From NCBI RefSeq assembly GCF_900099805.1, contig NZ_FNDR01000007.1, positions 186,001-250,000 on the forward strand: a DNA stretch of 64,000 nucleotides, in the 5' to 3' direction. Made by a program: the position numbers and the translations under genes. The notes under the pieces are model-generated. The model searched no databases and was not told where the DNA came from. It saw only the letters and a program-made list of their open reading frames with translations. Source of the stretch: Variovorax sp. OV700 (GTDB lineage Bacteria > Pseudomonadota > Gammaproteobacteria > Burkholderiales > Burkholderiaceae_C). This document shows, piece by piece, positions 18,901 through 29,760 of this stretch; the stretch's first letter is position 1, and every line of letters starts with the position of its first letter.

Positions 18901-19451
18901 ATGCGCAGTCCGCCGACCTGAACGAAGCCATCGGCACTCTCGAAGACGCCATCCGCAAGATCGATGGCGAAACGCGCGAGCTTCTCGGCGGCACCTTCAA
19001 GATCGTCAACGAGCACTTCAGCCGCATGTTCCCCGAGCTTTTCGGCGGCGGCAATGCGCGGCTGGTGATGACAGGCGACGAAATCCTGGATGCCGGCGTG
19101 CAGGTGCTGGCGCAGCCGCCCGGCAAGAAGAACCAGACCATCCATCTGCTGTCGGGCGGGGAAAAAGCGCTCACGGCCATCGCGCTGGTGTTCGCAATCT
19201 TCCAGCTCAACCCGGCGCCTTTCTGCCTGCTCGACGAAGTGGACGCGCCGCTGGACGACGCGAACACCGAACGCTATGCCAAACTCGTGACCGCCATGAG
19301 CCGCGAAACCCAGTTCCTCTTCATCAGTCACAACAAGATCGCCATGGAAATGGCCGAGCAGCTGATCGGTGTCACCATGCAGGAGCAGGGCGTCTCGCGC
19401 ATCGTCGCGGTCGACATGGAAGCGGCCGCATCCATGGTCGAAGCTGCTTAA
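15936..19451 (+). CDS. smc: Chromosome segregation protein SMC
   Basis: An 1171-residue structural maintenance of chromosomes ATPase. Walker A is GPNGCGKSN near residue 31. Two long coiled coils rich in Glu, Gln, Ala and Arg (about 170-490 and 665-1000) flank a hinge near residues 500-640. The C-terminal head holds the signature LSGGEKALTA and Walker B CLLDEVDAPLDD. With ScpA and ScpB it forms the condensin that folds the chromosome. It starts at GTG, preceded by only a weak ribosome site, and by a hairpin. It is followed by the zipA-like gene 14 bases later and then ligA, the usual betaproteobacterial order. Confidence 0.95.
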   Translation: MRLNSIKLSGFKSFAEPTNFLLPGQLVGVVGPNGCGKSNIMDAVRWVLGESRASELRGESMQDVIFNGTTTRKQASRSSVELVFDNADHRAGGQWNQFGEIAVRRVLTRDGTSSYYINNQPVRRRDVQDVFLGTGLGPRAYAIIGQGTISRIIESKPEELRLFLEEAAGVSKYKERRRETENRLGDTRENLTRVEDILRELNANLEKLEKQAEVAARYNMLQGDATKKQHQLWFLKRSESDADQAKIKADSEKAINDLESRTADLRRIEAELETVRQAHYGAGDQVNQAQGKLYEASAEVGRLEGEIRFVVEGRQRVEQRLVQLREQMGQWGRRREEAEAEIETLAGQGVDAEEQAVLLAAQLEEHDARMPELEEAVQRAQNEANTQRAAVGQVQQQIQVLAADQRNIEDQSRQLTQRSERLRADQNALAAPDEARLQSMQEEHAAAQEAASEADARLHELQESVPQLDDDRRSKQQAVNTEGARHAELSARLEALRALQEKVKTDGKLAPWLAKHGLEGMQGLWSRIHIEQGWENALEAALRERLGALEVSRLDMVRAFGNDAPPAKLAFYSPPAAGVSQDGGTLPRLSSLLRLNDAGLQALMTDWLHGCYTAQSFEEALAQRATLKPGEVIYVQSGHAVFSHSVNFYAPDSEQAGLLARQQEMENLERQLRAQTLISEEARTALVRAEAAYAEAAQRLVAARREAAETQSRAHELQVETLRMTQLAEQTRARSEQLATDLAEVDAQLEELQEKRMAAEGRFEELDMQLADSQERHAELDERVIEAGRALTASREQHRSLERQAQEATFSQRTLEARRGELNRAIETASQQVVALTDEDERARAELGRLSDAAAQAGLQDALALKLEREAALGAARSQYDDLTMKLRASDERRLQLERELDPLRQRITEFQLKEQAARLGVEQYQQLLDDAGADLEAVALSIETDKVRLAGLQGEIDRLNREVVALGAVNLAALDELAVASERKTFLDAQSADLNEAIGTLEDAIRKIDGETRELLGGTFKIVNEHFSRMFPELFGGGNARLVMTGDEILDAGVQVLAQPPGKKNQTIHLLSGGEKALTAIALVFAIFQLNPAPFCLLDEVDAPLDDANTERYAKLVTAMSRETQFLFISHNKIAMEMAEQLIGVTMQEQGVSRIVAVDMEAAASMVEAA

Positions 19452-19465
19452 GCCGAGCAGCACGC

Positions 19466-22676
<3,211 letters not shown>

Positions 22677-22791
22677 AAAGAGGGGCGCCGGCGCGGTGTT
22701 CTTACCGCTCGTTACGTGCCTTCACACCGGCGCAGTCAACAGGGTCTACAAGCTGGCGTTGATAAAACAGAAGGCTGACAAGGAGTCCCTT

Positions 22792-23244
22792 ATGCAAAAG
22801 ATTCGTGTTCTTGGTACTTGCGTCGCCATCGGCGGCATTGCGCTGCTCGGTGGCTGCGTAGGCGTTCCTGCCGACCCCTACTACAGCGGGGGCTACTCGC
22901 AGCCGTATTACGACAATCCGGTGGTCGTTCAGCCGGCGCCCGTCTACATCGAAGGCGGCGGCTACTACGAAAGCCGCCGTCCTTACTACGGCGGGCGGCC
23001 ATACTACGACGGCGGCCGGCCTTACTACGGCAGGCCGGGCTATCCTGTCGCGCGGCCAGTGCCTGTGCCTGTGCCGGTGCCCGTGCCGTCGCGTCCGGGT
23101 TGGGGCGGCGGTGGCCGCCATTCCGGTGGTGCGGCCGTGGCGCCGTCGGGCGGTTCGCCGTTGCCGCAGTACCGGTCGCAGCCGCCGCGCGGCGATCAGA
23201 AGCTGTATACGTCGCCCGACTCCAAGGGTCAAACCCCTCCCTGA
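22792..23244 (+). CDS. Small Tyr/Pro/Gly-rich lipoprotein
   Basis: A 150-residue exported lipoprotein. Signal MQKIRVLGTCVAIGGIALLG ends in lipobox LLGGC, with the modified cysteine at about residue 22. The mature part is low-complexity: PYYGG and RPYYDGG repeats, a Pro-Val tract (residues about 90-99) and a Gly-rich stretch. No fold or function can be assigned; similar proteins are annotated as hypothetical envelope lipoproteins. The start at ATG 22792 follows AAGGAG and excludes an upstream extension that lacks a ribosome site. Confidence 0.72.
   Translation: MQKIRVLGTCVAIGGIALLGGCVGVPADPYYSGGYSQPYYDNPVVVQPAPVYIEGGGYYESRRPYYGGRPYYDGGRPYYGRPGYPVARPVPVPVPVPVPSRPGWGGGGRHSGGAAVAPSGGSPLPQYRSQPPRGDQKLYTSPDSKGQTPP
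23059..23088 (+). repeat. Hexanucleotide tandem repeat in the lipoprotein gene
   Basis: Five copies of GTGCCN run head to tail and encode Val-Pro pairs. Because the unit is six bases, slippage would change protein length without shifting frame. Confidence 0.75.
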
Positions 23245-23295
23245 TTCTCGAAAGGTGGGCCGGTGAGCGGCCCTGGCGGTCGCGATAATCCCGCC

Positions 23296-23835
23296 ATGGC
23301 CATCCGTGAAATCCTCAAAATGGGCGACCCCCGGCTGCTGCGCATTGCGCAGCCGGTGGCCGCCTTCGACACTGACGAACTGCACCTCCTGGTGCGCGAC
23401 ATGTTCGAGACCATGCAGGCGGTCAACGGGGCCGGCTTGGCGGCGCCGCAAATCGGCGTCGACCAGCAGCTCGTGATCTTCGGCACAGACGTTGTCAATC
23501 CCCGCTACCCTGATGCGCCGCCGGTGCCCCGCACCGTGCTTCTGAACCCGGTCATCACCCCGATCGGCGAAGAGGAAGAAGAGGGCTGGGAAGGGTGCCT
23601 GTCGGTGCCGGGCCTGCGCGGCGTGGTGCCGCGCTTTGCGAACATCCGCTACACCGGCTTCGACCCTTATGGCGATCCCATCGACCGCATCGCCAGCGGT
23701 TTTCATGCGCGCGTGGTTCAGCACGAGGTCGATCACCTGCTGGGCAAGCTCTACCCGATGCGCGTGCGCGATTTCTCGCGCTTCGGCTATACCGACGTAC
23801 TGTTTCCAGGGCTCGACGCCAACGACGACGACTGA
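23296..23835 (+). CDS. def: Peptide deformylase
   Basis: A 179-residue metalloenzyme that removes the formyl group from new proteins. The three family motifs are present: [18 protein letters not shown] (metal-ligand Cys) and QHEVDHLLG (two metal-ligand His and the catalytic Glu). An acidic insert EEEEEGW precedes the second motif and the C-terminus is Asp-rich. No fmt gene is adjacent, so this may be a second deformylase rather than the main def-fmt copy. It is convergent with the DoxX gene. Confidence 0.9.
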   Translation: MAIREILKMGDPRLLRIAQPVAAFDTDELHLLVRDMFETMQAVNGAGLAAPQIGVDQQLVIFGTDVVNPRYPDAPPVPRTVLLNPVITPIGEEEEEGWEGCLSVPGLRGVVPRFANIRYTGFDPYGDPIDRIASGFHARVVQHEVDHLLGKLYPMRVRDFSRFGYTDVLFPGLDANDDD

Positions 23836-23862
23836 AAAGAAAAAGCCGGCTCGCGGCCGGCT
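23836..23862 (-). terminator. Terminator of the DoxX gene
   Basis: AGCCGGC (23844-23850) and GCCGGCT (23856-23862) are perfect arms. On the minus strand the stem is followed by a T-rich run, so it terminates the DoxX transcript. On the plus strand no T-run follows. Confidence 0.7.
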
Positions 23863-23869
23863 CATGAGG

Positions 23870-24265
23870 TCAGTTGTATTTGCCGCCCAGGCCGAATCGG
23901 CCGCCGCCAAACAGGCTGATGGCCAGCGCGGCAAACAGGAACATGCCCTGCAGTTCCAGCGCCCAGCCGCCTTGGCTATTGAGCGTGCCGATGTCCTTCT
24001 GGTGCACCAGCCAGATTGCCACCACCATGTTGATCGCGACGATCAGCGCCGCCGGCCGCGTGAACAGGCCCACGATGAGCAACACCGGCGCGATGATCTC
24101 TCCGACGTAGATCAGGTAGGCCAGGGCCGCCGGCAGCCCATGGGACGCCAGCATGCCGCCAATGCCGTCGACGCCCTTGCCGACCTTCGCAATGCCATGC
24201 AACAGGATGAGGATGCCGAGTGCAACGCGCAGAACGAGCTTGCCGGTGTCGTCGGATTTGGTCAT
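23870..24265 (-). CDS. DoxX-family inner-membrane protein
   Basis: A 131-residue membrane protein with four predicted helices, starting MTKSDDTGKLVLRVALGILILLHG. LHGIAKVGKG and the VGEIIAPVLLIVGLFTRPAA block are characteristic of the DoxX/YphA family. Members associate with redox and thiol-stress systems in some bacteria, but the biochemical role is unsettled. The start at 24265 is supported by an AAGGAA ribosome site. It is divergent from the amino-acid ABC transporter genes. Confidence 0.82.
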   Translation of the reverse strand: MTKSDDTGKLVLRVALGILILLHGIAKVGKGVDGIGGMLASHGLPAALAYLIYVGEIIAPVLLIVGLFTRPAALIVAINMVVAIWLVHQKDIGTLNSQGGWALELQGMFLFAALAISLFGGGRFGLGGKYN

Positions 24266-24377
24266 GAGCGGATTCCTTGGTGAGAGAGTGATTGAAGGGC
24301 CGTATGTTAGTGAATGCGGCGGCCGAGAAAAGCCCACCGCAAGCGGCTTGCGGCATATGCATTCAACTGTCCGTTCT

Positions 24378-24407
24378 TTGGCAGAGTAGCGCGCAGCCCC
24401 GTACACT
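24378..24407 (+). promoter_or_regulatory. Promoter of the amino-acid ABC transporter genes
   Basis: TTGGCA (24378-24383) and TACACT (24402-24407) with an 18-base spacer lie 32 bases upstream of the aapJ start. Confidence 0.45.
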
Positions 24408-24439
24408 GCCTTTTGCCTACAGTTGAGGAGAACACACCA

Positions 24440-25474
24440 ATGAAGAGCCGATTTCGTCCCGCGCTTGCCGCGGCCGCATCCGTCGTGGCGCTTGCCGCGG
24501 CCGCTCCCGCCTTTGCCGGCAAGACCCTCGATGCCGTCAAGCAGCGCGGCACCGTCAAGTGCGGCGTGACCAATGGCGTGGCCGGTTTTTCCGCGCCCGA
24601 TACGCAGGGCAACTGGTCCGGGCTGGACGTCGATACCTGCCGCGCGATTGCAGCAGCCGTGCTGGGCGACCCCAAGAAGGTCGACTTCGTGCCGCTCAAT
24701 TCGCAGCAGCGCTTCTCGGCCCTGCAGGCCGGCGAGATCGACATCCTCGCGCGCAACACCACCTGGACGCTCACGCGCGACGCGTCGCTGGGCTTCAACT
24801 TCACCACCATCACCTACTACGACGGCCAGGGCTTCCTGGTGCCGAAGAAGCTCAAGGTGACGAGCGCCAAGCAGCTCAAGAACGCCACCATCTGCACGCA
24901 GTCGGGCACCACCAACGAGAAGAACGTCTCCGACTACTTCCGGGCCCAGAACATCCCGGTCAAGACCGTCGTGTTCGAAAGCTTCGAGGCTTCGTTCAAG
25001 GCCTTCTTCTCGGGCCGTTGCCAGGCTTTCACCACCGACGCCTCGGCGCTGGCGGGCCTGCGCAACAAGGAAGCACCGAACCCCGACGACTACGTCATCC
25101 TGCCTGAGCTGATCTCGAAGGAGCCGCTCGCGCCGCTGGTGCGCCGCGGCGACGACGAATGGTTTGCCATTGCCAAGTGGGTGCCCAACGCGCTCATCGA
25201 GGCCGAAGAGTTCGGCGTCACGCAGGCCAATGCCGACGAGCTCAAGGCCAACAGCAAGGACCCGGGGCAGCAGCGCCTGGTCGGCACCGGTGAAGACCTG
25301 GGCAAGCTGCTGGGCCTCGACAAGGACTGGTCGTTCCGTGCCATCAAGGCCGTCGGCAACTACGGCGAAATGTTCGAGCGCAACGTCGGGCCCAAGTCGG
25401 TGCTCAAGCTGCCGCGCGGCTCCAACAACCTCTGGAACAAGGGCGGCCTGATCTACGCACCCCCGGTTCGATGA
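24440..25474 (+). CDS. aapJ: General L-amino acid ABC transporter binding protein
   Basis: A 344-residue periplasmic protein with a signal peptide ending in APAFAGK (about residue 27). KTLDAVKQRGTVKCGVTNGV and DILARNTTWTLTRDASLGF match the AapJ/BztA family, which binds glutamate, aspartate, glutamine and other polar amino acids. The start at 24440 follows GAGGAGAACACACCA. It overlaps aapQ by four bases (ATGA). Confidence 0.88.
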   Translation: MKSRFRPALAAAASVVALAAAAPAFAGKTLDAVKQRGTVKCGVTNGVAGFSAPDTQGNWSGLDVDTCRAIAAAVLGDPKKVDFVPLNSQQRFSALQAGEIDILARNTTWTLTRDASLGFNFTTITYYDGQGFLVPKKLKVTSAKQLKNATICTQSGTTNEKNVSDYFRAQNIPVKTVVFESFEASFKAFFSGRCQAFTTDASALAGLRNKEAPNPDDYVILPELISKEPLAPLVRRGDDEWFAIAKWVPNALIEAEEFGVTQANADELKANSKDPGQQRLVGTGEDLGKLLGLDKDWSFRAIKAVGNYGEMFERNVGPKSVLKLPRGSNNLWNKGGLIYAPPVR

Positions 25475-26469
25475 GCGGCGGGGCCTCGCGCCGCGGCGCC
25501 TGGCTGGCCTGGGTCGTCCAGGCGCTGCTGGTGCTGGCCGTCGTGGCCGGCGCCTTCTGGGTGGTGCACCATGCGCTCGAAGTGCTGCGCGCGCGCGGCG
25601 TGCGGTCGGGCTTCGACTTTCTGACCGAGCCCGCGGGCTTCTCCATCAGCGAAGGCTGGCTCGACTTCGATGCCAGCCAGCCGTTCTGGCGCGCCTTCGT
25701 GGCGGGCCTGATCAACACGGTGCGCGCCTCGGTGCCCGCCGCCATTTTTTCGGTCGTGCTCGGCACCCTGATCGGCATTGGCCGACTCGCGCCGCATGTG
25801 CTGCTGCGCGGCATCTGCACGGCGTACGTCGAACTGCTGCGCAACGTGCCGCTGCTGGTGCAGTTGCTGATGCTGGCTTTTGCCATGGCCAACCTGTTGC
25901 CCGACCCGACCGAGCCCGTGCGCCTGCTCCCCGGTGTGTGGCTCAGCAAGGGCGGGCTCAGCGTGCCCTGGCCCGCGTCGGGCGAGGGCAGCTGGTGGCC
26001 CACGCACTTCGAATGGCCCGAGAAGGGCGACTTCGGCGTGAGCGGCGGCGCGGCGCTGAGCCCGGAATACGTGACCATCGTCGCAGGGCTGTCCTTCTAT
26101 TCCGCGGCTTTCGTGGCGGAGATCGTGCGCGCCGGCATCCTCTCCGTATCGCAAGGGCAGGTGTTGGCCGGGCAGGCGCTGGGCCTGACATCGGTGCAGC
26201 AGCTTCGCATCGTGATCCTGCCGCAGGCGCTGCGAGTGATCGTGCCTTCGCTCACCAACCAGCTGCTCAGCCTCACCAAGAATTCGTCGCTCGCGGTGGC
26301 CGTGGGCTATCCGGAACTGGTGTCGGTGGCCAACACCACCATCGGCTCGAACGGCCGCGCCTTCGAGTGCATCGCCATCATCATGGCTGTCTACCTGCTG
26401 CTGTCGCTGTTGATTTCCTTCGTCATGAACCGCTACAACGCGCGCGTCGCTCTCAGAGGCTGGCGATGA
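25471..26469 (+). CDS. aapQ: Amino-acid ABC transporter permease AapQ
   Basis: A 332-residue inner-membrane permease of the His/Glu/Gln type. A first helix and a periplasmic segment (SGFDFLTEPAGFSIS) precede the core permease domain. The EAA loop is GQALGLTSVQQLRIV, followed by LPQALRVIVPSLTNQ. It overlaps both neighbours by ATGA, so aapJ, aapQ and aapM are translationally coupled. Confidence 0.88.
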   Translation: MSGGASRRGAWLAWVVQALLVLAVVAGAFWVVHHALEVLRARGVRSGFDFLTEPAGFSISEGWLDFDASQPFWRAFVAGLINTVRASVPAAIFSVVLGTLIGIGRLAPHVLLRGICTAYVELLRNVPLLVQLLMLAFAMANLLPDPTEPVRLLPGVWLSKGGLSVPWPASGEGSWWPTHFEWPEKGDFGVSGGAALSPEYVTIVAGLSFYSAAFVAEIVRAGILSVSQGQVLAGQALGLTSVQQLRIVILPQALRVIVPSLTNQLLSLTKNSSLAVAVGYPELVSVANTTIGSNGRAFECIAIIMAVYLLLSLLISFVMNRYNARVALRGWR

Positions 26470-27524
26470 GAAACGTCGCGCAAGGGCCCATCGCCTGGCG
26501 CAGTGAGCTCTGGGGGTCGCCGCTGCGCGCATTGGCCACCGTGGCGTTGATCGCGCTGCTCGCGTGGGGCGGCTTCCATGTCGTCGAATGGGGCGTGGTG
26601 CACGCGGTGTTCCGGCCCGATGCAGAAGCCTGCCGCGCGGTGCAGCACGGCGCTTGCTGGGGCGTGGTGGCCGAGAAATGGCGGCCGATGCTGTTCGGCC
26701 GCTTCCCCTATGAAGAGCAATGGCGCCCGGCCATCGCGGTGGTCCTGCTGTCGGCCGTCACGGTGCTGAGCGCCTGGCCGCGCAGCTGGCGCTGGTGGCT
26801 GCTGCCGCTCTGGGCGGTGGCGCTGCTGCTCTTCGTGCTGCTGATGCGCGGCGGCGTGCTCGGCCTCCACGCCGTGCCGACGAGCCGCTGGGGCGGACTG
26901 CCGCTCACCATCGGCCTTGCGGTGGTGGGTCTGGCGCTGGCTTTTCCGCTGGCACTGCTGCTGGCACTCGGGCGCCGCTCGGGCTGGCCGGTGGTGCGCA
27001 CGCTGAGCGCGAGCTACATCGAGCTGGTGCGCGGTGTGCCGCTGATTTCTGTGCTGTTCATGGCCTCTTTCCTGCTGCCGCTGCTGTGGCCCGCTGGCTG
27101 GCAGCCCGACGTGCTGGTGCGCGTGCTCGCGGGCCTGGCGCTGTTCGTGGCGGCCTACCTGGCCGAGATCATCCGCGGTGGCCTGCAAGCCGTGCCACGC
27201 GGGCAGACCGAGGTGGCGATGGCACTGGGCTTCGGACGCTGGCCCGTGCAGCGGGACATCGTTCTGCCCCAGGCCCTGCGGCTCGTGGTGCCCGCGCTGA
27301 CCAACAACGTGGTCGGCACGCTGAAAGACACTTCGCTGGTCACGGTGGTGGGGCTGTTCGAGCTCACCGGCGCGCTGGGTCTGGCGCTCGGAGGCGACCC
27401 GGTCTGGCGGCCGTTCTATCTGGAGGGCTACCTTTTCATTGCGGCGGTGTATTGGGTGCTGTGCTTCGGGCTCTCGCGCTACAGCGTGTGGCTGGAGCGA
27501 AGGCTGGCGAGCGCGCCGACCTGA
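26466..27524 (+). CDS. aapM: Amino-acid ABC transporter permease AapM
   Basis: A 352-residue partner permease. An N-terminal extension with several hydrophobic helices precedes the permease core, whose EAA loop is TEVAMALGFGRWPVQRDIV, followed by LPQALRLVVPALTNN. The ATG at 26466 overlaps the aapQ stop. The expected fourth gene, the ATPase aapP, does not follow: the next gene is on the opposite strand. Confidence 0.87.
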   Translation: MRNVAQGPIAWRSELWGSPLRALATVALIALLAWGGFHVVEWGVVHAVFRPDAEACRAVQHGACWGVVAEKWRPMLFGRFPYEEQWRPAIAVVLLSAVTVLSAWPRSWRWWLLPLWAVALLLFVLLMRGGVLGLHAVPTSRWGGLPLTIGLAVVGLALAFPLALLLALGRRSGWPVVRTLSASYIELVRGVPLISVLFMASFLLPLLWPAGWQPDVLVRVLAGLALFVAAYLAEIIRGGLQAVPRGQTEVAMALGFGRWPVQRDIVLPQALRLVVPALTNNVVGTLKDTSLVTVVGLFELTGALGLALGGDPVWRPFYLEGYLFIAAVYWVLCFGLSRYSVWLERRLASAPT

Positions 27525-27593
27525 GGCGTGCTGCCTGCTGCGACCAAACAAGACGCCGCACTACTCCGCGAGTTGTCGCCAGCTCGCTTGGGC

Positions 27594-27995
27594 TCAGGTC
27601 TTTCTGGATCGCGGCATCAGTTCGGCATAGCCGGTCGCTGGATCCTGCTCACGGACGAAGCGCCACTCGGGCAACCAGGCGATCAGTATCTCGGCCGTGG
27701 TGCGCACCGTGCAGCCCGGCGCGACATGGCCACCCCGGACCTGGCCCGCACCGTCCGACACGCTGATGTGCAGATGGGATCCGTCCGGCGAGAGCGTGCC
27801 GGACAGCGTGAGTATTTCAAGATCACCTTGGAGCACCGAAGCGGTTTCCGCTCCGGCGTACCGGATGCATGCGCCACGGAGGCTGCCGATGCCGGAGACC
27901 ACGAAGGCGGCTTCGGCGCCACGTTGCCTCAGCGCCGCATCGAGCGCGGCGCGCAGGTCGTCGCCGGGGTTCAGGCGCAGCGAGTGTGCATGCAT
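27594..27995 (-). CDS. PPC/DUF296-domain DNA-binding-like protein
   Basis: A 133-residue protein made of a single PPC (plants and prokaryotes conserved, DUF296) domain: MHAHSLRLNPGDDLRAAL, VVSGIGSLRGACIRYAG and LSPDGSHLHISVSDGAGQV. The histidines of HLHIS and GGHV match the metal or active-site positions seen in stand-alone bacterial members. Plant versions bind AT-rich DNA, but the bacterial function is unknown. The 26-base spacing after pgm suggests co-transcription with it. Start assigned at 27995 by family alignment from memory; the ribosome site is weak. Confidence 0.7.
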   Translation of the reverse strand: MHAHSLRLNPGDDLRAALDAALRQRGAEAAFVVSGIGSLRGACIRYAGAETASVLQGDLEILTLSGTLSPDGSHLHISVSDGAGQVRGGHVAPGCTVRTTAEILIAWLPEWRFVREQDPATGYAELMPRSRKT

Positions 27996-28020
27996 GTCGG
28001 GCGGTTTGTGCTGTCTGGCC

Positions 28021-29676
28021 TCAGCCCACCGACAGCGCCTTGTCCACCAACTGCTGCGCCTCTTCGAGGATGCGACCCAGGTGCTCCGCACCCTTGAAGC
28101 TTTCGCCGTAGATCTTGTAGATGTTCTCGGTGCCGGAGGGCCGCGCGGCGAACCAGCCGTTGCCGGTGACGACCTTCACACCGCCGATGGCTGCGCCGTT
28201 GCCCGGCGCATGGCTCAGCACGGCCTCGATCTTGTCGCCTGCCAACTCGGTCGAGCTGACCTGCTGCGGCGACAGATTGGACAGTTTCTTTTTCTGCTCG
28301 ACGGTGGCTGCCGCATCGACGCGGTCGGACACCGGCTGGCCCAGCGCCTGCGTCAGCTCGGCGTAGCGCTCGCCCGGGTCGCGCCCGGTGCGAGCGGCAA
28401 TCTCGGCCGAGAGCAACGCGGGCACGATGCCGTCCTTGTCCGTGGTCCATGCCGAGCCGTCGAAACGCAGGAAGGTCGCACCCGCGCTTTCCTCTCCGCC
28501 GAAGCCCAGCGAGCCGTCCACCAGCCCATCGACGAACCACTTGAAGCCGACCGGCACCTCGTGGAGCTTGCGGCCGAGCCGGGCCGTGACGCGGTCGATC
28601 ATCTGGCTGCTCACCACCGTCTTGCCGACGGCCGCTTGCGCCGGCCACTGCGGGCGGTGCGTGTAGAGGTAATCGATCATCACCGCGAGGTAGCTGTTCG
28701 GCTGCATCAGGCCCGTGCTGCGCGAGACCACGCCATGGCGGTCGTGGTCGGTGTCGCAGGCAAAGGCGATGCCGAAGCGGTCTTTCAGCGCGATCAGCTT
28801 GTGCATCGCGTCGGGCGAGGACGGGTCCATGCGGATGCGGCCGTCCCAGTCGAGCGACATGAAGCGGAAGGTGGGGTCGACCTCCTGGCTGAGCACTTCA
28901 AGGCGTTTGAGCTTGTAGCGCTCGGCGATGGCGGGCCAGTAGTGCACGCCGGCACCGCCGAGCGGATCGACGCCCAGGTCGATCTCCACACCGCGAATCG
29001 CATCCATGTCGAGCACCTGCGCAAGGTCTTCGACGTAGGTGTTCAGGTAGTCGTGGCGATGAGTGGTCGAAGCGCGCAGCGCCTGCGCGAGCGGCATGCG
29101 CTTCACGCCTTCGAGCCCGTTTGCCAGCATCTTGTTGGCGGCTGACTCGACGGCGGAAGTGATGTCGGTGCCCGCCGGGCCGCCGTTGGGCGGGTTGTAC
29201 TTGAAGCCGCCGCTTTCGGGCGGATTGTGCGAGGGCGTGATCACGATGCCGTCGGCCAGCCCTGTCGTGCGCCCTCGGTTGTAGACCAGGATGGCATGCG
29301 AGACGGCCGGCGTGGGCGTGTACTCGTCGTCCTTCGAGAGCATCAACTCGATGCCGTTGGCCGCGAGCACTTCCACCGCGCTGTTGAAGGCCGGCGTGGA
29401 GAGTGCATGCGTGTCGATGCCGAGGAACAGCGGGCCGTCGATGCTTTTCTGGCGCCGGTAGTCGGCAATGGCCTGGCTCATCGCCAGCACATGCCATTCG
29501 TTGAATCCGTTGTCGAAGGAGGAACCGCGATGCCCCGAGGTGCCGAATGCCACGCGCTGCGCGGCAACCGAGGGATCGGGCCGGCCCGTGTAATAGGCCG
29601 AGACAAGGCGCGGAACGTTGACCAGCAGGTCCAGCGGTGCGGGCTGGCCTGCGAGGGGATTGGTTTTCTGGCTCAT
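28021..29676 (-). CDS. pgm: Phosphoglucomutase (alpha-D-glucose-specific)
   Basis: A 551-residue enzyme interconverting glucose 1-phosphate and glucose 6-phosphate. GTSGHRGSS near residue 45 carries the phosphoserine. CDTDHDRHGVV is the magnesium loop, GEESAGAT the sugar-binding loop and RPSGTENIYKIYGES the phosphate-binding loop. Length matches the usual 546-550. It supplies glucose 1-phosphate for glycogen and envelope sugars. It lies 84 bases downstream of glnD on the same strand. Confidence 0.93.
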   Translation of the reverse strand: MSQKTNPLAGQPAPLDLLVNVPRLVSAYYTGRPDPSVAAQRVAFGTSGHRGSSFDNGFNEWHVLAMSQAIADYRRQKSIDGPLFLGIDTHALSTPAFNSAVEVLAANGIELMLSKDDEYTPTPAVSHAILVYNRGRTTGLADGIVITPSHNPPESGGFKYNPPNGGPAGTDITSAVESAANKMLANGLEGVKRMPLAQALRASTTHRHDYLNTYVEDLAQVLDMDAIRGVEIDLGVDPLGGAGVHYWPAIAERYKLKRLEVLSQEVDPTFRFMSLDWDGRIRMDPSSPDAMHKLIALKDRFGIAFACDTDHDRHGVVSRSTGLMQPNSYLAVMIDYLYTHRPQWPAQAAVGKTVVSSQMIDRVTARLGRKLHEVPVGFKWFVDGLVDGSLGFGGEESAGATFLRFDGSAWTTDKDGIVPALLSAEIAARTGRDPGERYAELTQALGQPVSDRVDAAATVEQKKKLSNLSPQQVSSTELAGDKIEAVLSHAPGNGAAIGGVKVVTGNGWFAARPSGTENIYKIYGESFKGAEHLGRILEEAQQLVDKALSVG

Positions 29677-29760
29677 GTCGGGTGTTGCCGTTCGAGTTGA
29701 ATCAAGTCGACAACATCATGCCGCAGGATGCGCCTGCGAATGAAACAAGCGGAAAGCGGC

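Noticed and set aside
15897..19463. Long minus-strand open frame (1188 codons) opposite smc
   Set aside because: Its Leu/Gly/Phe/Ala-rich sequence is the mirror of SMC coiled-coil codons; no motif or ribosome site.
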